A stretch of DNA of 64,000 bases from the NCBI GenBank assembly GCA_028455995.1, contig JABELC010000001.1:1352501-1416500 (forward strand). Reading direction: 5' to 3'. A model generated the notes under the pieces. The model searched no databases. It was given only the letters and a program-made list of their open reading frames with translations, and had not been told where the DNA came from. The stretch comes from Scleromitrula shiraiana (taxonomy: Eukaryota > Ascomycota > Leotiomycetes > Helotiales > Sclerotiniaceae). The position numbers and the translations under genes were made by a program. The first letter of the stretch is position 1; every line of letters starts with the position of its first letter. Shown piece after piece: positions 1 to 12,856 of this stretch.

Positions 1-767
1 CATTCCAACGCAGCATACCATCAGTGCCATGAATAACCGGGGCAAACCACCCAGCAGCACAATGGCATATCAAAATTTTAATTCCTCGCGAAATATATCT
101 TTGCCATGCTTTCAATCCATTCCATTCCATGCCCATCCCATCCCATCCCATCCATACCATCCAAATTAAACCCACCCATCCATCCTATCCGCCCAAACCA
201 GTCCAGCCCAGCCCATCCAACCCATTTCCTCCAGCAAGCAAGCATGCAAGTCCAAGAGAAGAAATCGAGGAAGACACAAAAAAGAAATAGGGAATCTCAT
301 TGCCCGCCTATCCATATGTACTCCCCGCCTCTAAGCACCCGCATGCTAATAATTGTGTGATAAATAAAGGAAAGATGTGTGAGGGTGAAATATAGTGACT
401 AAAACCCGTAGAGAAAAAGATCGAGTAAAGGAAAGAAAAGAAAAAAATACAAGTAGACCAAACTTTAACACACTAGAGCACCAACCGACCCGAAATATTT
501 GTCTCGTCTGCTCAACGCAACCAACGAGTTTGAACGCCGTGCTTGGAATGAAGACCCTGGAATCCTTGGACATTTAGTGCAAGGTAGAAACGCCGGTACT
601 GGGTAGATGTAATGTGATAGGAAGTTGCGATAGAATGTTATGATTCAGTCTGGAAGAGATCAAACATGTTTATGCAGGGGGGTGTAAAGTGAGTAGGTAT
701 AAACGAATCATGGATCCAGCTCTTGGTCCAATCCGAGAGGGGTTTGTGGGAGAGATATGTTGTGATA
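1..767. other. Intergenic, no gene seen
   Basis: No convincing coding region. Positions about 110-180 hold a degenerate run of CCATC-type pentamers. Open frames here are short and low in complexity. The right part is the 3' flank of the minus-strand gene that ends at 768. Confidence 0.6.
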
Positions 768-1838
768 TTATGGAGCTGTGGGTTGACTCGAACTACTAGT
801 GGAGATGCTCAATCGAGAAGATGATGATACGACTGGTGGAGTCATTGTACCTGGTGGATGGCGTCGGGAAAGCTCGCGATAGTGGTTATCAAGGGCAGGT
901 AGAACTGCTCGTCGTTGTGTTGAACGAAGATAAGCACCCATTAAGGCCGTTGTGTCAACGCCATTACGAGTAGTTGATGGAGAAAAAGGTGAAGGTGATG
1001 AGGCGAGAGGTGATGATCTATGGCTATGGCTTCGATGACTGTAAGCATCGATATTTTGCTGTATGTGTTGTTGTAGAAAGCTTGGTACATGGTTGTATTG
1101 TCCAGCTCGAGCTGCGTTGAGTAAACGTGCCGAGCTCTGTGGTGCTGGTCTTGTGCCAGGAATATTGGCATTGGGACTTAGTTCTGCGTTTGGAAACGGC
1201 ATGCCTGCCTCCACTGCATCCTTTAACCACTGTTCCCATTCGTCGTCCAAAGGCACATTCAAATTGCCTGCCTCTCTTTGTGCAGCAGCAGCTATCAGTC
1301 TCTCGTTCAATTCAACCCCCACACTCTGTATCTCAATATCACTTTCCCCATCATCTTCCTCCATTTCGTTCTCCTCTGTTTCTCCATCATCTTCCATATC
1401 CTCCGCATCAGCCCGTACCGCATGTATGCCTGCAACTCTCTGCTCTGGAGGTACCCAATCCTCAATTCCATCCCCCGTTGTATCCCTAATAATGACCCCT
1501 TGTTCTCTTTCGAATCTCTCCTTTGCCCATCTTGTGCCCTCCCATTTCGTCAAACTCGCAATTTCTGACTCTGTAAGTCTGAGGTTATCAAAAGCCCGAA
1601 ATAGTCGTCTGTGCCACGAAAATCTTGAAAGTCGAACACGATGCGGCGGATGTGAATAGTCTAAGCCTGGGTACTTTGCTTCCTGCGAGGAAAGGTGACC
1701 ATAAAAAGCTGTTGTTTCGAGGCGAACTTCGGGTACAAGACTGCGTTGTAAAAAGCCTTGAAAGTTTTGAGGATCGCCCGCCTTTGGTTTTGGAAACATG
1801 CACTCGTAAACGAGCTGATCGATAGGACGGCCCTTCAT
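768..1838 (-). CDS. Conserved-looking hypothetical protein with acidic centre
   Basis: One uninterrupted 356-codon frame starting MKGRPIDQLVYECMF. I do not recognise the family. Residues 1-140 look globular, rich in Trp, Arg and Pro, with phrases such as FSWHRRLFRAFDNLRL and TKWEGTRWAKERFE. Residues about 150-175 are a strongly acidic Asp/Glu run, and the last 130 residues are Ser/Pro/Ala-rich and probably disordered. There is no signal peptide, membrane segment or catalytic motif that I can name. The frame overlaps several open frames on the other strand, but only this one has a non-repetitive, globular-looking N-terminal half. The start is the first ATG after stops in the preceding DNA; a further upstream exon cannot be excluded. 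An acidic nuclear or cytosolic adaptor protein is a guess. Confidence 0.7.
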   Translation of the reverse strand: MKGRPIDQLVYECMFPKPKAGDPQNFQGFLQRSLVPEVRLETTAFYGHLSSQEAKYPGLDYSHPPHRVRLSRFSWHRRLFRAFDNLRLTESEIASLTKWEGTRWAKERFEREQGVIIRDTTGDGIEDWVPPEQRVAGIHAVRADAEDMEDDGETEENEMEEDDGESDIEIQSVGVELNERLIAAAAQREAGNLNVPLDDEWEQWLKDAVEAGMPFPNAELSPNANIPGTRPAPQSSARLLNAARAGQYNHVPSFLQQHIQQNIDAYSHRSHSHRSSPLASSPSPFSPSTTRNGVDTTALMGAYLRSTQRRAVLPALDNHYRELSRRHPPGTMTPPVVSSSSRLSISTSSSSQPTAP

Positions 1839-3885
1839 TATGGATGAGGCGGCGATTGTACGTCAAATTTAAGATTGATTTGCGGCGAGAACAAAACCCA
1901 AAAGTAGGCCGTGGCGGTGTTAAACTGATGGAGGCGATCTCTCGTTATTGTGATGATCCTTTTAATAGACAAATTAACTGGGAAAGAGGAATGCGTGAAG
2001 TTTCGAGTTGAACTTTGTGAGATTTGAAAAGTTGACTTAAGGCTTCAATCTTCTGGAAATAGTGAAAGCCTTGGAAGTATGAGTAATCGTGTTTCGTGCT
2101 AGTAGAGTCTTCTCCTGATCGAAGGTGAATATTCTCTCCAATTATAGCTGAGAGGCTGCCAAATGTGGAATGATTCACAAACTTCCGGGTGAATTTGTGG
2201 AATCTGCAATTTGTCGTTCTTGTAGCTGCAGCTGGAGTTGTCGAACTTGTCGAAAGATTGGATAGATTTCAGACACAAGAAAGCTCGAATGGGAAATGCC
2301 TGCCTCGTCTGAGTGATACCAGAATTGTGCAACTCAGGAAGAATATACGGAAAAGAATAGTAGTAGAGGTGGTTGTGAAGTGGGAAGCTTGAAAGAAGGA
2401 AAGATCGTATCTCTTTTTAAGTTTTCGCGTCGAGCTGAATACGTGGTTGAAGGAACGAATAATAAGTTATGACTACTTTTTATTTATTTATTATGTACTT
2501 CTTTTTCTTTGGTAGTGGCGAAATGAAAAGAAGGTCAAAAGATGGTCGGGGAGAAGGTGGAGTTGTGGGTGGAGATTGAATAGGTGCGGTGGTGATGTAT
2601 GAGCTGGTTTGGTGATGTGGTGTTTAAGAATCAGGAACCTAGACGTTTTTCTTTGTTTTTATTCTTCTGCCCAAATAGATGATAAGTCGGAAGTATCGTA
2701 TACGTCCACGATGATAGGAGGGTAAATATATAATTATATAATTATATGAATATATAAATGTATAAATATATAAATATGAGTAGTGAATCTGAAATCGTAA
2801 ACTCGTATAAATAGAGAAGTTTCGAAAATTGAGGCTCGGGGATCTTTGGTTTCCAATTTCCAATTTCCAATTGTTTTAGAATGCAAGAGATTAGATCATA
2901 TTATCAAATCAAAATTAATCAATAAAATTGTAAAATTGACGTAGATAATTTGTTTGAGGTTTTTTTTTTCTTTAAGGAGATGTAAGATCAGTTAGATGTA
3001 TATTGAGTAATATACGTATTGTATATGTATATAGATTTAGATATACCGGTAGTAAGGTTGATGAGCTGACTCGAGTTGAGTTGGTTGATTAGGCTTTTAA
3101 GTGATGATGCGGTTTTGTAGAGGACAAAATAAATTGCTCTACTTCTTGAGATTTCTTGAAATTTTGGTGTTCAGGATTCTCTCTCTCTCTCTTTCTCTCT
3201 TTCTCTCTTTCTCTCTCTCTCTATCTCTCTCTCCTTTTTGTTCCTTAATTGTCAATTTGTATTCCTTTTGCCTGATACTTCTCAAAAGAGTGGGAGGTTA
3301 CCACATACACACAAACTTCAATTGAGAACCCGAAGAAGATACAGTGGAAAAAAGAGGATCAGAACCGGTAATGCTGTTACCCCTTGTACTGACTGTACTT
3401 GGGAATCTTTTAGTCCTTTCGAATGTGATATCGGTACCTATCTCGAATAGTTCGATATGCAGCCCTTTTTGTTTTTGATCGATTTATGGGAATAATCCTC
3501 GTCCTGATTTCTATTCTTGTCCCAACTCAATGTTAAAAGTTTTCAAGGTTCTGGGGAATGCTGGGAATTGCTGGGAATTGCTGGGAGTTGGAACAACTTT
3601 AAACCCCACCTGAGTTGCAGTGCGTTTGAGGGACGAATATAGATAGGTATTTATTTGTATAGTAAAGTAAGTAGGGTGGCTTTTGGGTTAAAGTTGGGGG
3701 CTGAGATTGAGAATGTGGATGTGGATATTGATAAAAATAAATAACGACGATGACAACAATGGCGATGGATGATAGTGAAAGCATAAAGAGAAAAAAATAT
3801 GAAGTATGCAATATAACCTCAAAAGATCCACTGCACTGTATGTCGAAACCCAAATAAAGATATGGATGGATGTGCAATGTATATA
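1839..3885. other. Intergenic AT-rich stretch, no gene seen
   Basis: Only short low-complexity open frames. It contains AT-rich runs (2730-2780), a pyrimidine microsatellite (3179-3233) and three direct copies of a CTGGGAATTG-like decamer near 3556-3590. No RNA gene was recognised. Confidence 0.6.
3179..3233. repeat. CT/CTTT microsatellite
   Basis: An almost pure pyrimidine run of CT and CTTT units with one interrupting adenine near position 3223. It is a simple-sequence repeat with no coding value. Confidence 0.9.
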
Positions 3886-3989
3886 TCTTTAGGTCTTTAG
3901 GTCTTTAGGTCTTTAAGTCTTTAAGTCTTTAAGTCTTTAAGTCTTTAAGTCTTTAAGTCTTTAAGTCTTTAAGTCTTTAAGTCTTTAGG
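3886..3989. repeat. Octamer minisatellite, 13 copies
   Basis: Thirteen head-to-tail copies of an 8-nt unit, TCTTTAGG or TCTTTAAG. The first three and the last copy are the GG variant and the inner nine are the AG variant. This pattern suggests expansion of an inner unit by slippage. Confidence 0.9.
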
Positions 3990-4149
3990 TAAAGTTATCG
4001 TGCCACCTCATACATTATATGGGGAGAAGTATATGGACATCCGGTGTCTTATATAACTCGAAATCTTCATCCTATCATTTCCCCCAAGATCATTTTTGAG
4101 AAATAAGAGATTTCCCTACCTAGGTTTGGCTGATAGAAGAGAGGGAACG

Positions 4150-4197
4150 ATGGATGGATGGATGGATGGATGGATGGATGGATGGATGGATGGATGG
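4150..4197. repeat. (ATGG)12 microsatellite
   Basis: Twelve perfect tandem ATGG tetramers. Read through, they give an artificial Met-Asp-Gly-Trp run in one frame, which should not be annotated as protein. Confidence 0.93.
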
Positions 4198-6861
4198 GTG
4201 ACAACAAGGGTTGGAAAGATGTAGGGTACAACTCGGGAGATGCATTATCACCACCAAGCATCATCTATAATTTACTATCTCACCCGCATCGTTACATTCA
4301 TTCTTCTAAGTTGTGTTTGTTGCACATCATTGCATATCAATCATCATTATTAATTAAGCCCGTCAAGTTAGCCATTCGATCATTCCCATTCTTTCAATTA
4401 ATCATTCGAAGTCATCTAGTGATCAAAGGGGTCAATTTTTTGGTCAAAAGTACAGTACAACCATACTATGATAGGTATTGGTATTGGTATTGTTATTGTT
4501 ATTGTCATTGTTATTTTAAATCTTGGAACCATTTGTTTTCAATATTTTGATATCGTGGATTTGTACCATCAATCAATCACATTGGATCCACGGTAAATTC
4601 ATCACCATTCTATATAAATGTTGCTTGAGATACAACAATTTTGACCTCTTTTTTAACCCATCTAAAGCATTCATACCTTGTTGCTTTCTCATTCTAATAT
4701 ATTGAATTATTGTTGTCGTGGTCAATGAACACGTCCTAGTGTTCCACTTTCTTCCTTCTTGGTATCATATCCTCTTATCAGAGAGATCATGATTCATTAG
4801 GACTTTTGAGTCAAAGGCACATATTGTACACGCCAGTTAGTTCCTATCTACTCCATACAGCACAATACATAATTTTAGGTCTATTCATTCCTGCTTCCAA
4901 CGAAGTCCTGCACGCACAAGTCAATATATTTGACCACGTCCATAGACCTACTAGGCCTACCTCTATACATGCCTTCCCTTCCATTCCGTTCTGTTCTATA
5001 CATCTCGCCTCAAGTTCATACACATATATCCCTTTACAATTTTTATCCTCTCGCATTTCACCATCTCACAAAAACACAGATGATTACAACTAGCTACAGT
5101 ACACATACCTGTGGACCATGTAAGAATTTCCAATTTTTTTTCCTTTGAATCCTTGTACATGTGTCACCATACATTCGGCCATCCGAATGAAAATCCTTGA
5201 AGATTAGAAAAAAGCCTTAAAAGTTAAAGGAAGATTTTTCTCGATTCCCTTCAGGGCCTCATACATTATTCATTCAATCATTTTTCCAAGGGTTCATCGT
5301 CAAAATCCTAGTTTATTAAAAATGCTTCGCTGCAGGTCATAAGATCCAATCAGTTGGGCTTCAAACCCAGCCCTGCAACAACCATAGTGGGGATTTATTT
5401 TCTGCATCACGAACATTTTGCTTCTTACCCCCTTCCCATGCGAGATACTTTCCATGAACACGACGACACTCTCTTGATATTGATATCCAATAATCACGCG
5501 TTTTCAGTAAATATATCCAGGAAGAAGAAGAAGAAGAAGAAGAAGAAAAGTCACCACAATCTATCTCGGCATTCAAAAATATCCAATCATCAATTAAGCA
5601 GGCATATAAACTTATTTTTAATGCTTTCCAAGTGGTTATAAGCAATTAGCCAATCAGCAATCAGAACCACCTCCTTCTCAAGACCCCTCTCCCACAAACC
5701 AAACCATCTCGAAAAATCCACCCAATAATCCTTCGTTCCATCTTTCTCAAAGAATTTGTTACTTAAATCAGATTTCATTCTCCTGTCACCGAATATCTCC
5801 CCATCGATCAGGACAATCCCCGCCACTCAACCACTCATCCACTCCACTTGATGATCCTAAGGGCCCCAAATTCGACCGCGAACCTTTACACGCATTAAAT
5901 ATTACATGTCCAGTAGCCGCCATTTCCACTCTGGGTTTTTCAACTTCCTGCCCAATCAGACCCTCATTCCGTCCTCAATCTAAATCCTACTATCGATTCA
6001 AACATCATCCATCGAAAGGCTAAAATATTTACTTGCCAACTTACAGGCTACCGCGAGTCAATAAACAAATGAGCGATCATCATTGCTGCTGAGTATACTT
6101 ACTAGTTGATATTAGATAAATCGATTACGCCATTCAGCTTATATGCCATCAAATTCCGAAGATAAGGGTCGTTTATATGGCTACCTGCGGATATACACGC
6201 ATACATACATACATACTAATGAAAAGGTAATCAAAATCTATGACATAGGTCTCTATAACGGCCATATTTGCTGACGAGAATTTCTCTTCCTTTCTTGTTC
6301 TTTTCATGCTTTGTTTGCACATTGGGTCTATTTAATTGTTTATTTACTTTTCTCTCTATCTATCGATCCATCTTCAGCTCAAAACAAGGATATAGATGCA
6401 AGGGCATTCTTGTTTCTAGCCAATTCACGGTATGATATCGAATGGTATTACAACGATAGTCCGGATTCGCATGCATAAGCATTGCGAATACGAGTGGGAG
6501 CTCCCAGGATGTTGTAATCCGGTTGTTAGATTGGATCTAAGAAGTCTTGTTCCAATATCCGCGTTGTGTTGTTTGTACAGTAGTAATAGCAGAACCATAC
6601 TGTGCGGAATTCCCAAGATACCATCTTTCTCTTCATCATTATATAGTTTAAGAAGATATCTAGATATCTTTATTTCTGCCCCTAGGAGGATACTGAAGGT
6701 ACTTTCTCTCTTCTGTTTGAAAACACTCATATATAACAGGGAAAGAAAGAAGGGAGTTCATATCATATCATATCATCCTAATGCCATCATCTCATGCTAA
6801 GTTCTATCTACATGTATGCACCATAACCAAAACCATAGCCATAATAAAAATAAAAATCTAT
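4198..6861. other. Intergenic, no gene seen
   Basis: AT-rich DNA with short open frames only. It contains a GAA/AAG trinucleotide run (about 5521-5547) and an ACAT-type run near 6200-6220. A frame at 6432-6800 (+) has no recognisable features. Confidence 0.55.
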
Positions 6862-8303
6862 CTACTCTACCCAGCAGCAGCAGAACTCACAAGAACATGC
6901 TTCTCGGAACCGAATCAGAGCTTGTACTATATTGAAATGGCCTCCAATAACAGTAATCTTCAAAGCACTTGATCCGTTGTCCGTCTCTACATATCGAGAT
7001 ATAGCCAAACTCTGAACTGGGGCCCTGTTTCTGATGTGCAGGAACAGTGATTCGCAGCCTGTCAAAACACCGTACCGAGCTGCTTCCTCGAAGCACTATC
7101 GAACAAGCCTGTAGTATTTCTCGTTCTGGGGCAGCAGTGAATTGGGACAAATAAAGTTCAGTATATCGCGCAAGAAGGGAAAACAGTCATGACTGTCTTT
7201 GACAATCGCAGTGGAGCCTTTTGCTTGCTGTCTTTGGTGCTCTACCTTGTTGTTGTTGAGAATTCTCTGGCGACCGACTTTCACAATTGCAGTCAGGATG
7301 GAATCGGAATCTTGGAGACACGTATCGCTCTCGTATACCAATTTTGATCGCGCGAGCATGAGGCTAATGCATTGTTGAGATCCAAGTCATATTGGGTATT
7401 GTAATCAGACTGCTCCAATAAAAAGTCAGCTGTAGAGCTTGCTAACAGGTGGCAGTTGGTCGAGCCTTGGGGTAGATCCTGCAGGGCAACGGCACCATCT
7501 TCCTGAATTTACTAGCGCGCAGCTTATAGAGAAATTCGAGGGGAGTCGTGCATTGCACACGGATATTCGAGAAAAACCAAATGCTCTGCTGTCCTGGGCC
7601 GATCTGTGGAGATGATCTTTTTGATTTTGGTGATCGAACAGTTGACTTGGACCAGTTGTTTCAAACACGCAGTTTGTGAGGGGAATTGTGTGCTTGAGAT
7701 TTCAGTCTTGTTCTTTTGCAGCGACTGAAAGTTGTCCGATGGACAGCATTTCTCTATCTTACGCAATATTCTTACCGAGCCATCTCTGTTGACTCTTCCA
7801 TACCATAGTAATTTCATAAGCTCCTGCCGGGTTTCGACTAGATCTCCCAACAAATAGTGTAATTTCGTGATATTCACATGGTTGAGTTTCCGAGGATTAA
7901 CAAGGTAGGTGGAATATATCGTATGAGAGGTTTCATGTAATGCTTGTATATCATATATACCGTAGCTAGGGGATTGCTCGCCAACTACAAGGAGTCCAAG
8001 GTGATTCGAATAGAAGCTCTCAACACGGAGGACCTCGGTTTGGAGTGAAGAAAAGAGCTCTGTCAGTAAATAGTTTTAGTATAGCTTCGACACATGATTT
8101 ATTCATGGATCACTGTAGAGGTAGAGTCACTGTCGCTGTCCAATCTCCTGCTATTCAGTGTCGTATTGGAAGCACAAACCTGAAAAGCTGAAGCCCATGT
8201 CTTTACGACTGACTCCAAAAAGACTTTTCAATGCATTGTAGTTAATGTAGCTAGATACAAATTCTGGGATCTGGTGCCGACAAAAGTCTCCTGAAAACTT
8301 CAT
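6862..8303 (-). pseudogene. SPX-ankyrin (PHO81/GDE1-like) relic
   Basis: Exon 1 (8303-8180) encodes MKFSGDFCRHQIPEFVSSYI and then NYNALK, a typical SPX domain N-terminus. A GT-AG intron (8179-8060) joins in phase to an exon encoding ELFSSLQTEVLRVESFYSNH and later VNRDGSVRILRKIEK, matching the SPX helical core. The frame then meets stops at about 7526. Downstream pieces in different frames resemble ankyrin repeats, for example DNGSSALKITVIGGHFNIVQ near 6950. SPX domains bind inositol polyphosphates and phosphate; SPX-ankyrin-GDPD proteins such as PHO81 act in phosphate signalling. I see no glycerophosphodiesterase domain. Broken frames suggest a decaying, truncated copy. Unrecognised introns could rescue part of it, so the pseudogene status is an inference. 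Confidence 0.65.
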
Positions 8304-8689
8304 TATTTTGGCAGTAAGCTAGGATAAATATCCGACTAGTGTTAGTGTAGATAGGTTCGTGGCTAGGTAAAGTCGAATTAAGATAGTGTGAAAAGTGTAT
8401 CCAGATGTAGACCTAGAAGTGAAGAAAGGGCAGGACAGACAGGACGGAGTATTCTCAAGAACTAGGCTGGGGGTAGGGGATAAGGCCATTTTTGGAAGTG
8501 AATGCACTACGGGGTACTCCCAGAGTCCACCCATTCAGGGCTGACAGCAGATCAAGTATGGAACCACTTTCTATAATCGCTAAACTTGCTGCTCAAACCT
8601 GCTTTGTGGGTTTATAAAGTTTGCAGGAGGATATCGAAATTGTCGATTCTAGACTTAATTCGATGCTGGGTGTTACAACATCGTGTGTA

Positions 8690-9432
8690 ATATACCATAT
8701 CCTCCATTTCGCAAGTATTGATGGTTGCAGTACAAGAGAGATTTGATGCACATAAGATTGCACCTCCAAATATGATCCTCTATCACTTCTGATATTCCAG
8801 AAATTGAAATATTCTGCGAGACACCGTCCAAGATTTTTCAACCCTCCACTATCAAGCAATGGAGAGAGGCGTATCATTGAGGTATTCGAGGAGCGGATTT
8901 ATCAAGATGACAAGATGGTTCAATCGTAATCCGAACAGCTTCAACATAATCAAGTGACGCGGGGTGGCCCATTTTACCAAGGACATCGCCGTATGCATAG
9001 AAATAGGGAATCGATACCAATATAGCTTGAATAATTAGCAAATCGCTTCTCACCACAGCGATTGACTTCAATAGCTACGATGCACTTCAGCTTTTACTCG
9101 ATCGTTGCGATAAATGCAGCATATGTCCGCCAGGGCTTCATCTACTTCAGGTTACCGCCTTATATGCCGACGTCGAAAAACTAAAGATCTTAACAGCCAT
9201 GAATCAGTTCAAATTGACACATGACCAAAACTCCTGCATGTGAGATCTAACTTCTCAACTGAATGCCCGGCATGACTTGACCGAGCAGCTGGTAGGCGCA
9301 TTTGAGGAACTGATCAGCGGCATTCATATACAAAGAGAAATGAACAAGAGGTGTATGAACTTGATGGGGGCTGGCCTGTTTTACGACACCAACTTGGCGC
9401 AAGGGCAGGACTGGATGTGTTAAAAAGACCAT
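8690..9432 (+). pseudogene. Ankyrin-repeat gene relic
   Basis: Ankyrin-like pieces lie on the plus strand in shifting frames. Near 8699 a piece reads ILHFASIDGCSTREI and then meets a stop. From about 9061 a frame reads IDFNSYDALQLLLDRC, continuing with ICPPGLHLLQVTALYADVEK. From about 9244 another frame reads SQLNARHDLTEQLVGAFEEL and ends at 9422. These have the spacing of fungal ankyrin repeats, but stops and frame changes separate them. No start or upstream partner domain is visible. It lies back to back with the SPX relic. Family assignment rests on motif resemblance only. Confidence 0.5.
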
Positions 9433-9923
9433 AGGAGTGCAAAATCAAATTCTACTGATGATAAATTGCAGATGGCATATCGTAGTACAGATGTGCATGC
9501 CCTTAAGTTTGCCATCGCCTAATTCCCCGTGCTATGTCCATTGTAGGCGGCGGGGTAGCTCGGGTAGGTAATTACCCCCAAAAGTGCCAAGATTGTATCA
9601 AAGCTAACCAGCCAGAAGAATCAACATTGACAATTTCTGTGATTAGTAGTATAAAGAATTGTAGGATAGGGCGGAATTTTCGTCTTTGAAAGAATATATA
9701 GAACTATTGCAATTTGTAGTATCCAGAATGTAGAATTTATCATAGGGCTCTTTCAATGTTCTCGAAAGGCATAGCGTTAAACGTCATCGCCAAAAAATAT
9801 AGTTAAGCCTTTCATCCACCAGCTTAGCTACTCCATCCGTTTCATTCTTACTAAACAAATATAACGAACGATAATATAGTATAATTCATCGGAAAGTAAG
9901 GAAGGAAACAAAAGAAAATAATC
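9433..9923. promoter_or_regulatory. Upstream region of the NAD kinase gene
   Basis: No coding region. It ends in an AT-rich leader rich in A runs just before the ATG at 9924. No specific operator was recognised. Confidence 0.4.
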
Positions 9924-11951
9924 ATGGCAGCTTCAGCGCCGAGAAGGATTTCTTTACCCAGGAGAGAGAGTGTTGATACTCATGATGATGTAGGTTTGAT
10001 CGATTCGAGATTGATAGATTGATAGGGAGCGGGGTCTGAGCTTGTGTATATCGGGTTCGGGATTGACATTAACATATGAATTTGTAGGGTCATTCCAGCG
10101 CAAGTGACTCGGAATATCAACATGCATTAGAGGTATGTTATTTTATATTATGCGATTTGTTTAAATCTACCATCGCATCAATTTCAATGGATAGAATTAA
10201 TTCTCATGGATGATCTCTCAATAGGTGGTTTTTGATGCACAAAATGCACATCGTCGCAAATCCTCCCTCGTCACGGCCGATAGCCCCGCAGTAGCCTTTC
10301 AGCGAAGAAAAAATACGGAATGTTATGTTCATGCGTTACTTGAGAGTCAGCGACGGAGTGGGAGGGCAACGAGTAGCGGGCTGGAGGGAATTGCGGAGAC
10401 TTTGGCTTCACATAAGATTGACAGTGGATTGGATGGGAAAGAAAAGTCGGAGGATGATGATAAATTGATTGAGCCAAAAGCTAAGGAAGACCGTCCGGAA
10501 GGGGAGGAGGAGGGCGAGGAGGATATTACGGGACAAATTAATGAGGTGGCTTGGAAGGGAGAGATGAAGGGGAAAGAGGATAATGCGAATGTGGTTGCGG
10601 ATGGGGAGAAGATGCAGATACAAGATGAAGCCGAATCAGGCGCAGTACACAGTCGACTCCTCACGAAAAAACAACTTTCGGATATGGCATGGGGAGTTCG
10701 AGAATTAAGTAAACGACTGGGAAGCATTAGGTTGAAGTTAAAGGTTCGAACTGTATTCCTTCTTACGAAAGCGCATGACGAATCTTTGATCGAAAATACG
10801 AGGGAGGTTGCTAAGTGGTTGTTGAGTCCTGAACGGCGGGTCAGATATACGGTATACGTAGAGGAGAATCTGAGGGATAATAAAAAATTTAATGCTAAGG
10901 GATTGATAGAGGAATTGGAAAAGAGCGAAGAGGGTGAGGTGAATGGAGAGAAGAGTAAGAGGTTAAGATATTGGACGAATGAAATGTGCAGGAAGAGACC
11001 ACATACTTTTGATTTTCTGGTTACTTTGGGAGGAGATGGAACCGTTTTATATGCTAGTTGGTTATTCCAAAGAATCGTACCTCCGGTTCTCAGTTTCGCG
11101 TTAGGAAGTCTAGGATTCCTTACGAAATTCGACTATGATGATTTTCAAAATACGTTGACGACATCTTTTAGAGATGGGGTGACTATTAGTCTGAGGTTAC
11201 GATTTGAGGGGACAGTAATGAGAAGCCAGAAGAGAAAACCGAAGGCTGTGGAGAAGGGAGAGGAGGAAGATTCGGATGATTGTTCTGTACCTATGAGAGA
11301 TTTGGTTGAGGAATTAGTTGGCGAGGAAAAAGAAGATGAGAGAACTCATAGACCTGATGGTACTTTCGAGATTCTAAATGATATAGTGGTTGATCGTGGT
11401 CCAAATCCTAGTAAGTAAACGCATTCATCCATCCATCTACGCATTCTATACCCTCATCCTCCCAATTCCCAACACAAACAAACATCTAACTCTCTCCCCC
11501 AGCCATGTCCTCCGTCGAAATCTTCGGCGACGACGAACACTTCACATCCGTCCAAGCTGACGGCGTCTGCGTCGCCACCCCCACCGGCTCCACAGCCTAC
11601 AACCTCGGCGCCGGCGGTTCCCTCTGCCATCCCGAAAACCCTGTCATCCTCGTCACCGCCATCTGCGCACACACGCTCTCATTCCGTCCCATCATTCTGC
11701 CCGATACCATTGTTCTGCGCGTAGGGGTCCCCTATGATGCGAGGACGAGTAGTTGGGCGAGTTTTGACGGCAGGGAGAGAGTGGAGTTGTGTCCGGGGGA
11801 TTATGTCACCATTAGTGCGAGTCGGTATCCGTTTGCTAATGTTATGCCTAGGGGACGCAGGAGCGAGGATTGGATTCATAGTATTAGTGGGAAGTTGGGG
11901 TGGAATACTAGACAGAGGCAGAAGAGCTTTAAGGAGTGGAAGAAGGAGTAA
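9924..11951 (+). CDS. NAD kinase (ATP-NAD kinase)
   Basis: Phosphorylates NAD to NADP. Four exons join in phase: 9924-9989, 10088-10132, 10225-11410 and 11503-11951, giving 581 residues. Introns are 98, 92 and 92 nt with GTAGGT, GTATGT and GTAAGT donors. The N-terminal 150 residues are disordered and rich in Glu/Lys. The catalytic part carries the diagnostic TLGGDGTVLYASWLFQ motif near residue 300, followed by LSFALGSLGFLTKF, and after the last intron VCVATPTGSTAYNLGAGGS, the nucleotide-binding glycine-rich segment. An acidic insertion (about EEEDSDD) lies between them, as in other fungal forms. No clear mitochondrial presequence is seen, which favours a cytosolic UTR1-type enzyme over a POS5-type, but the paralogue is not settled. 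Confidence 0.93.
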
Positions 11952-12856
11952 TATATAGGTTGAGTTGATGTGGCTGGTGATTGGTAGCTTTGTGCTATGT
12001 ATTTAGCTCATCTATTCTATTGATTGATCAATCATAATGCCAACTACCTTGAATCCATCATACTATTTCCAAAAGAACCAATCCATTTTCTAATGTCTAC
12101 TGAAAAAGTAAACATTTAAACGTATTTTGAACATGTTCATATTGAATGTTCATATAAAATTCGAACATCCAAACCATTCTAAGCCAATGTAATTTCAATG
12201 TCTGTTTATAATACAGATATTTAAGTTATATATCTGGTGATTGTCTATCAATCAAACAGACATTCAGACTGAACAGCTCGAACCTCCCAACTCCCATGAA
12301 CATTATTATTCAGTTGATACCTTGATCTCGAGCGTGTCCCAAACATCAAAAATAAAACTCTAAACCCTTCATATTCATGAGAATATGTACGAGTAAACAA
12401 TCCGAACAATGAGTGTCAGTATACTATGTAGGCATATATCCAGCTTCCACTATCCACCATGAAAACAATATTTGATATAGTAAGTAGCAAAGGGATTTGC
12501 TTATATTCGAATTCAAATTCATAGAATTAGAATCACTTAATCAAGAATCATGAAATTTACTTAATAAGCTGTTTATTTATTCTTTTTGATCTATTGAGTT
12601 TCTATTCATTCTATTGCAGTTCATTCATTCTCCATTCATTCTCCATTCATTCCATCAATCAAGTGCGTTACCTAAATGTATTATTTTGCGAGAGAAAAGA
12701 ATAAAAAAAGACATCCACCAATTCCCCGCTAATTCCTGACGTACTAACAAATCTCCTCCTCAAAACTCCTGATACCTGCTATAAGCAACTAGAATTGATA
12801 TCCTGAACCCCTCATCTGCAAAAACAGTATGCCTTGATGACTATGAGATGGTAAAG
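11952..12856. other. Intergenic between tail-to-tail genes
   Basis: No gene seen between the NAD kinase gene and the convergent CCCH/RRM gene. Contains CATTCATT repeats near 12600-12660 and AT-rich DNA suited to 3' ends. Confidence 0.5.

Noticed and set aside
4158..4550. 130-codon frame starting in an ATGG repeat
   Set aside because: Its start is the microsatellite and the rest has no protein-like features.
5340..5390. Hairpin GGGCTTCAAACCC resembling a tRNA T-arm
   Set aside because: Position 53 is not G and no cloverleaf can be formed with flanking DNA.
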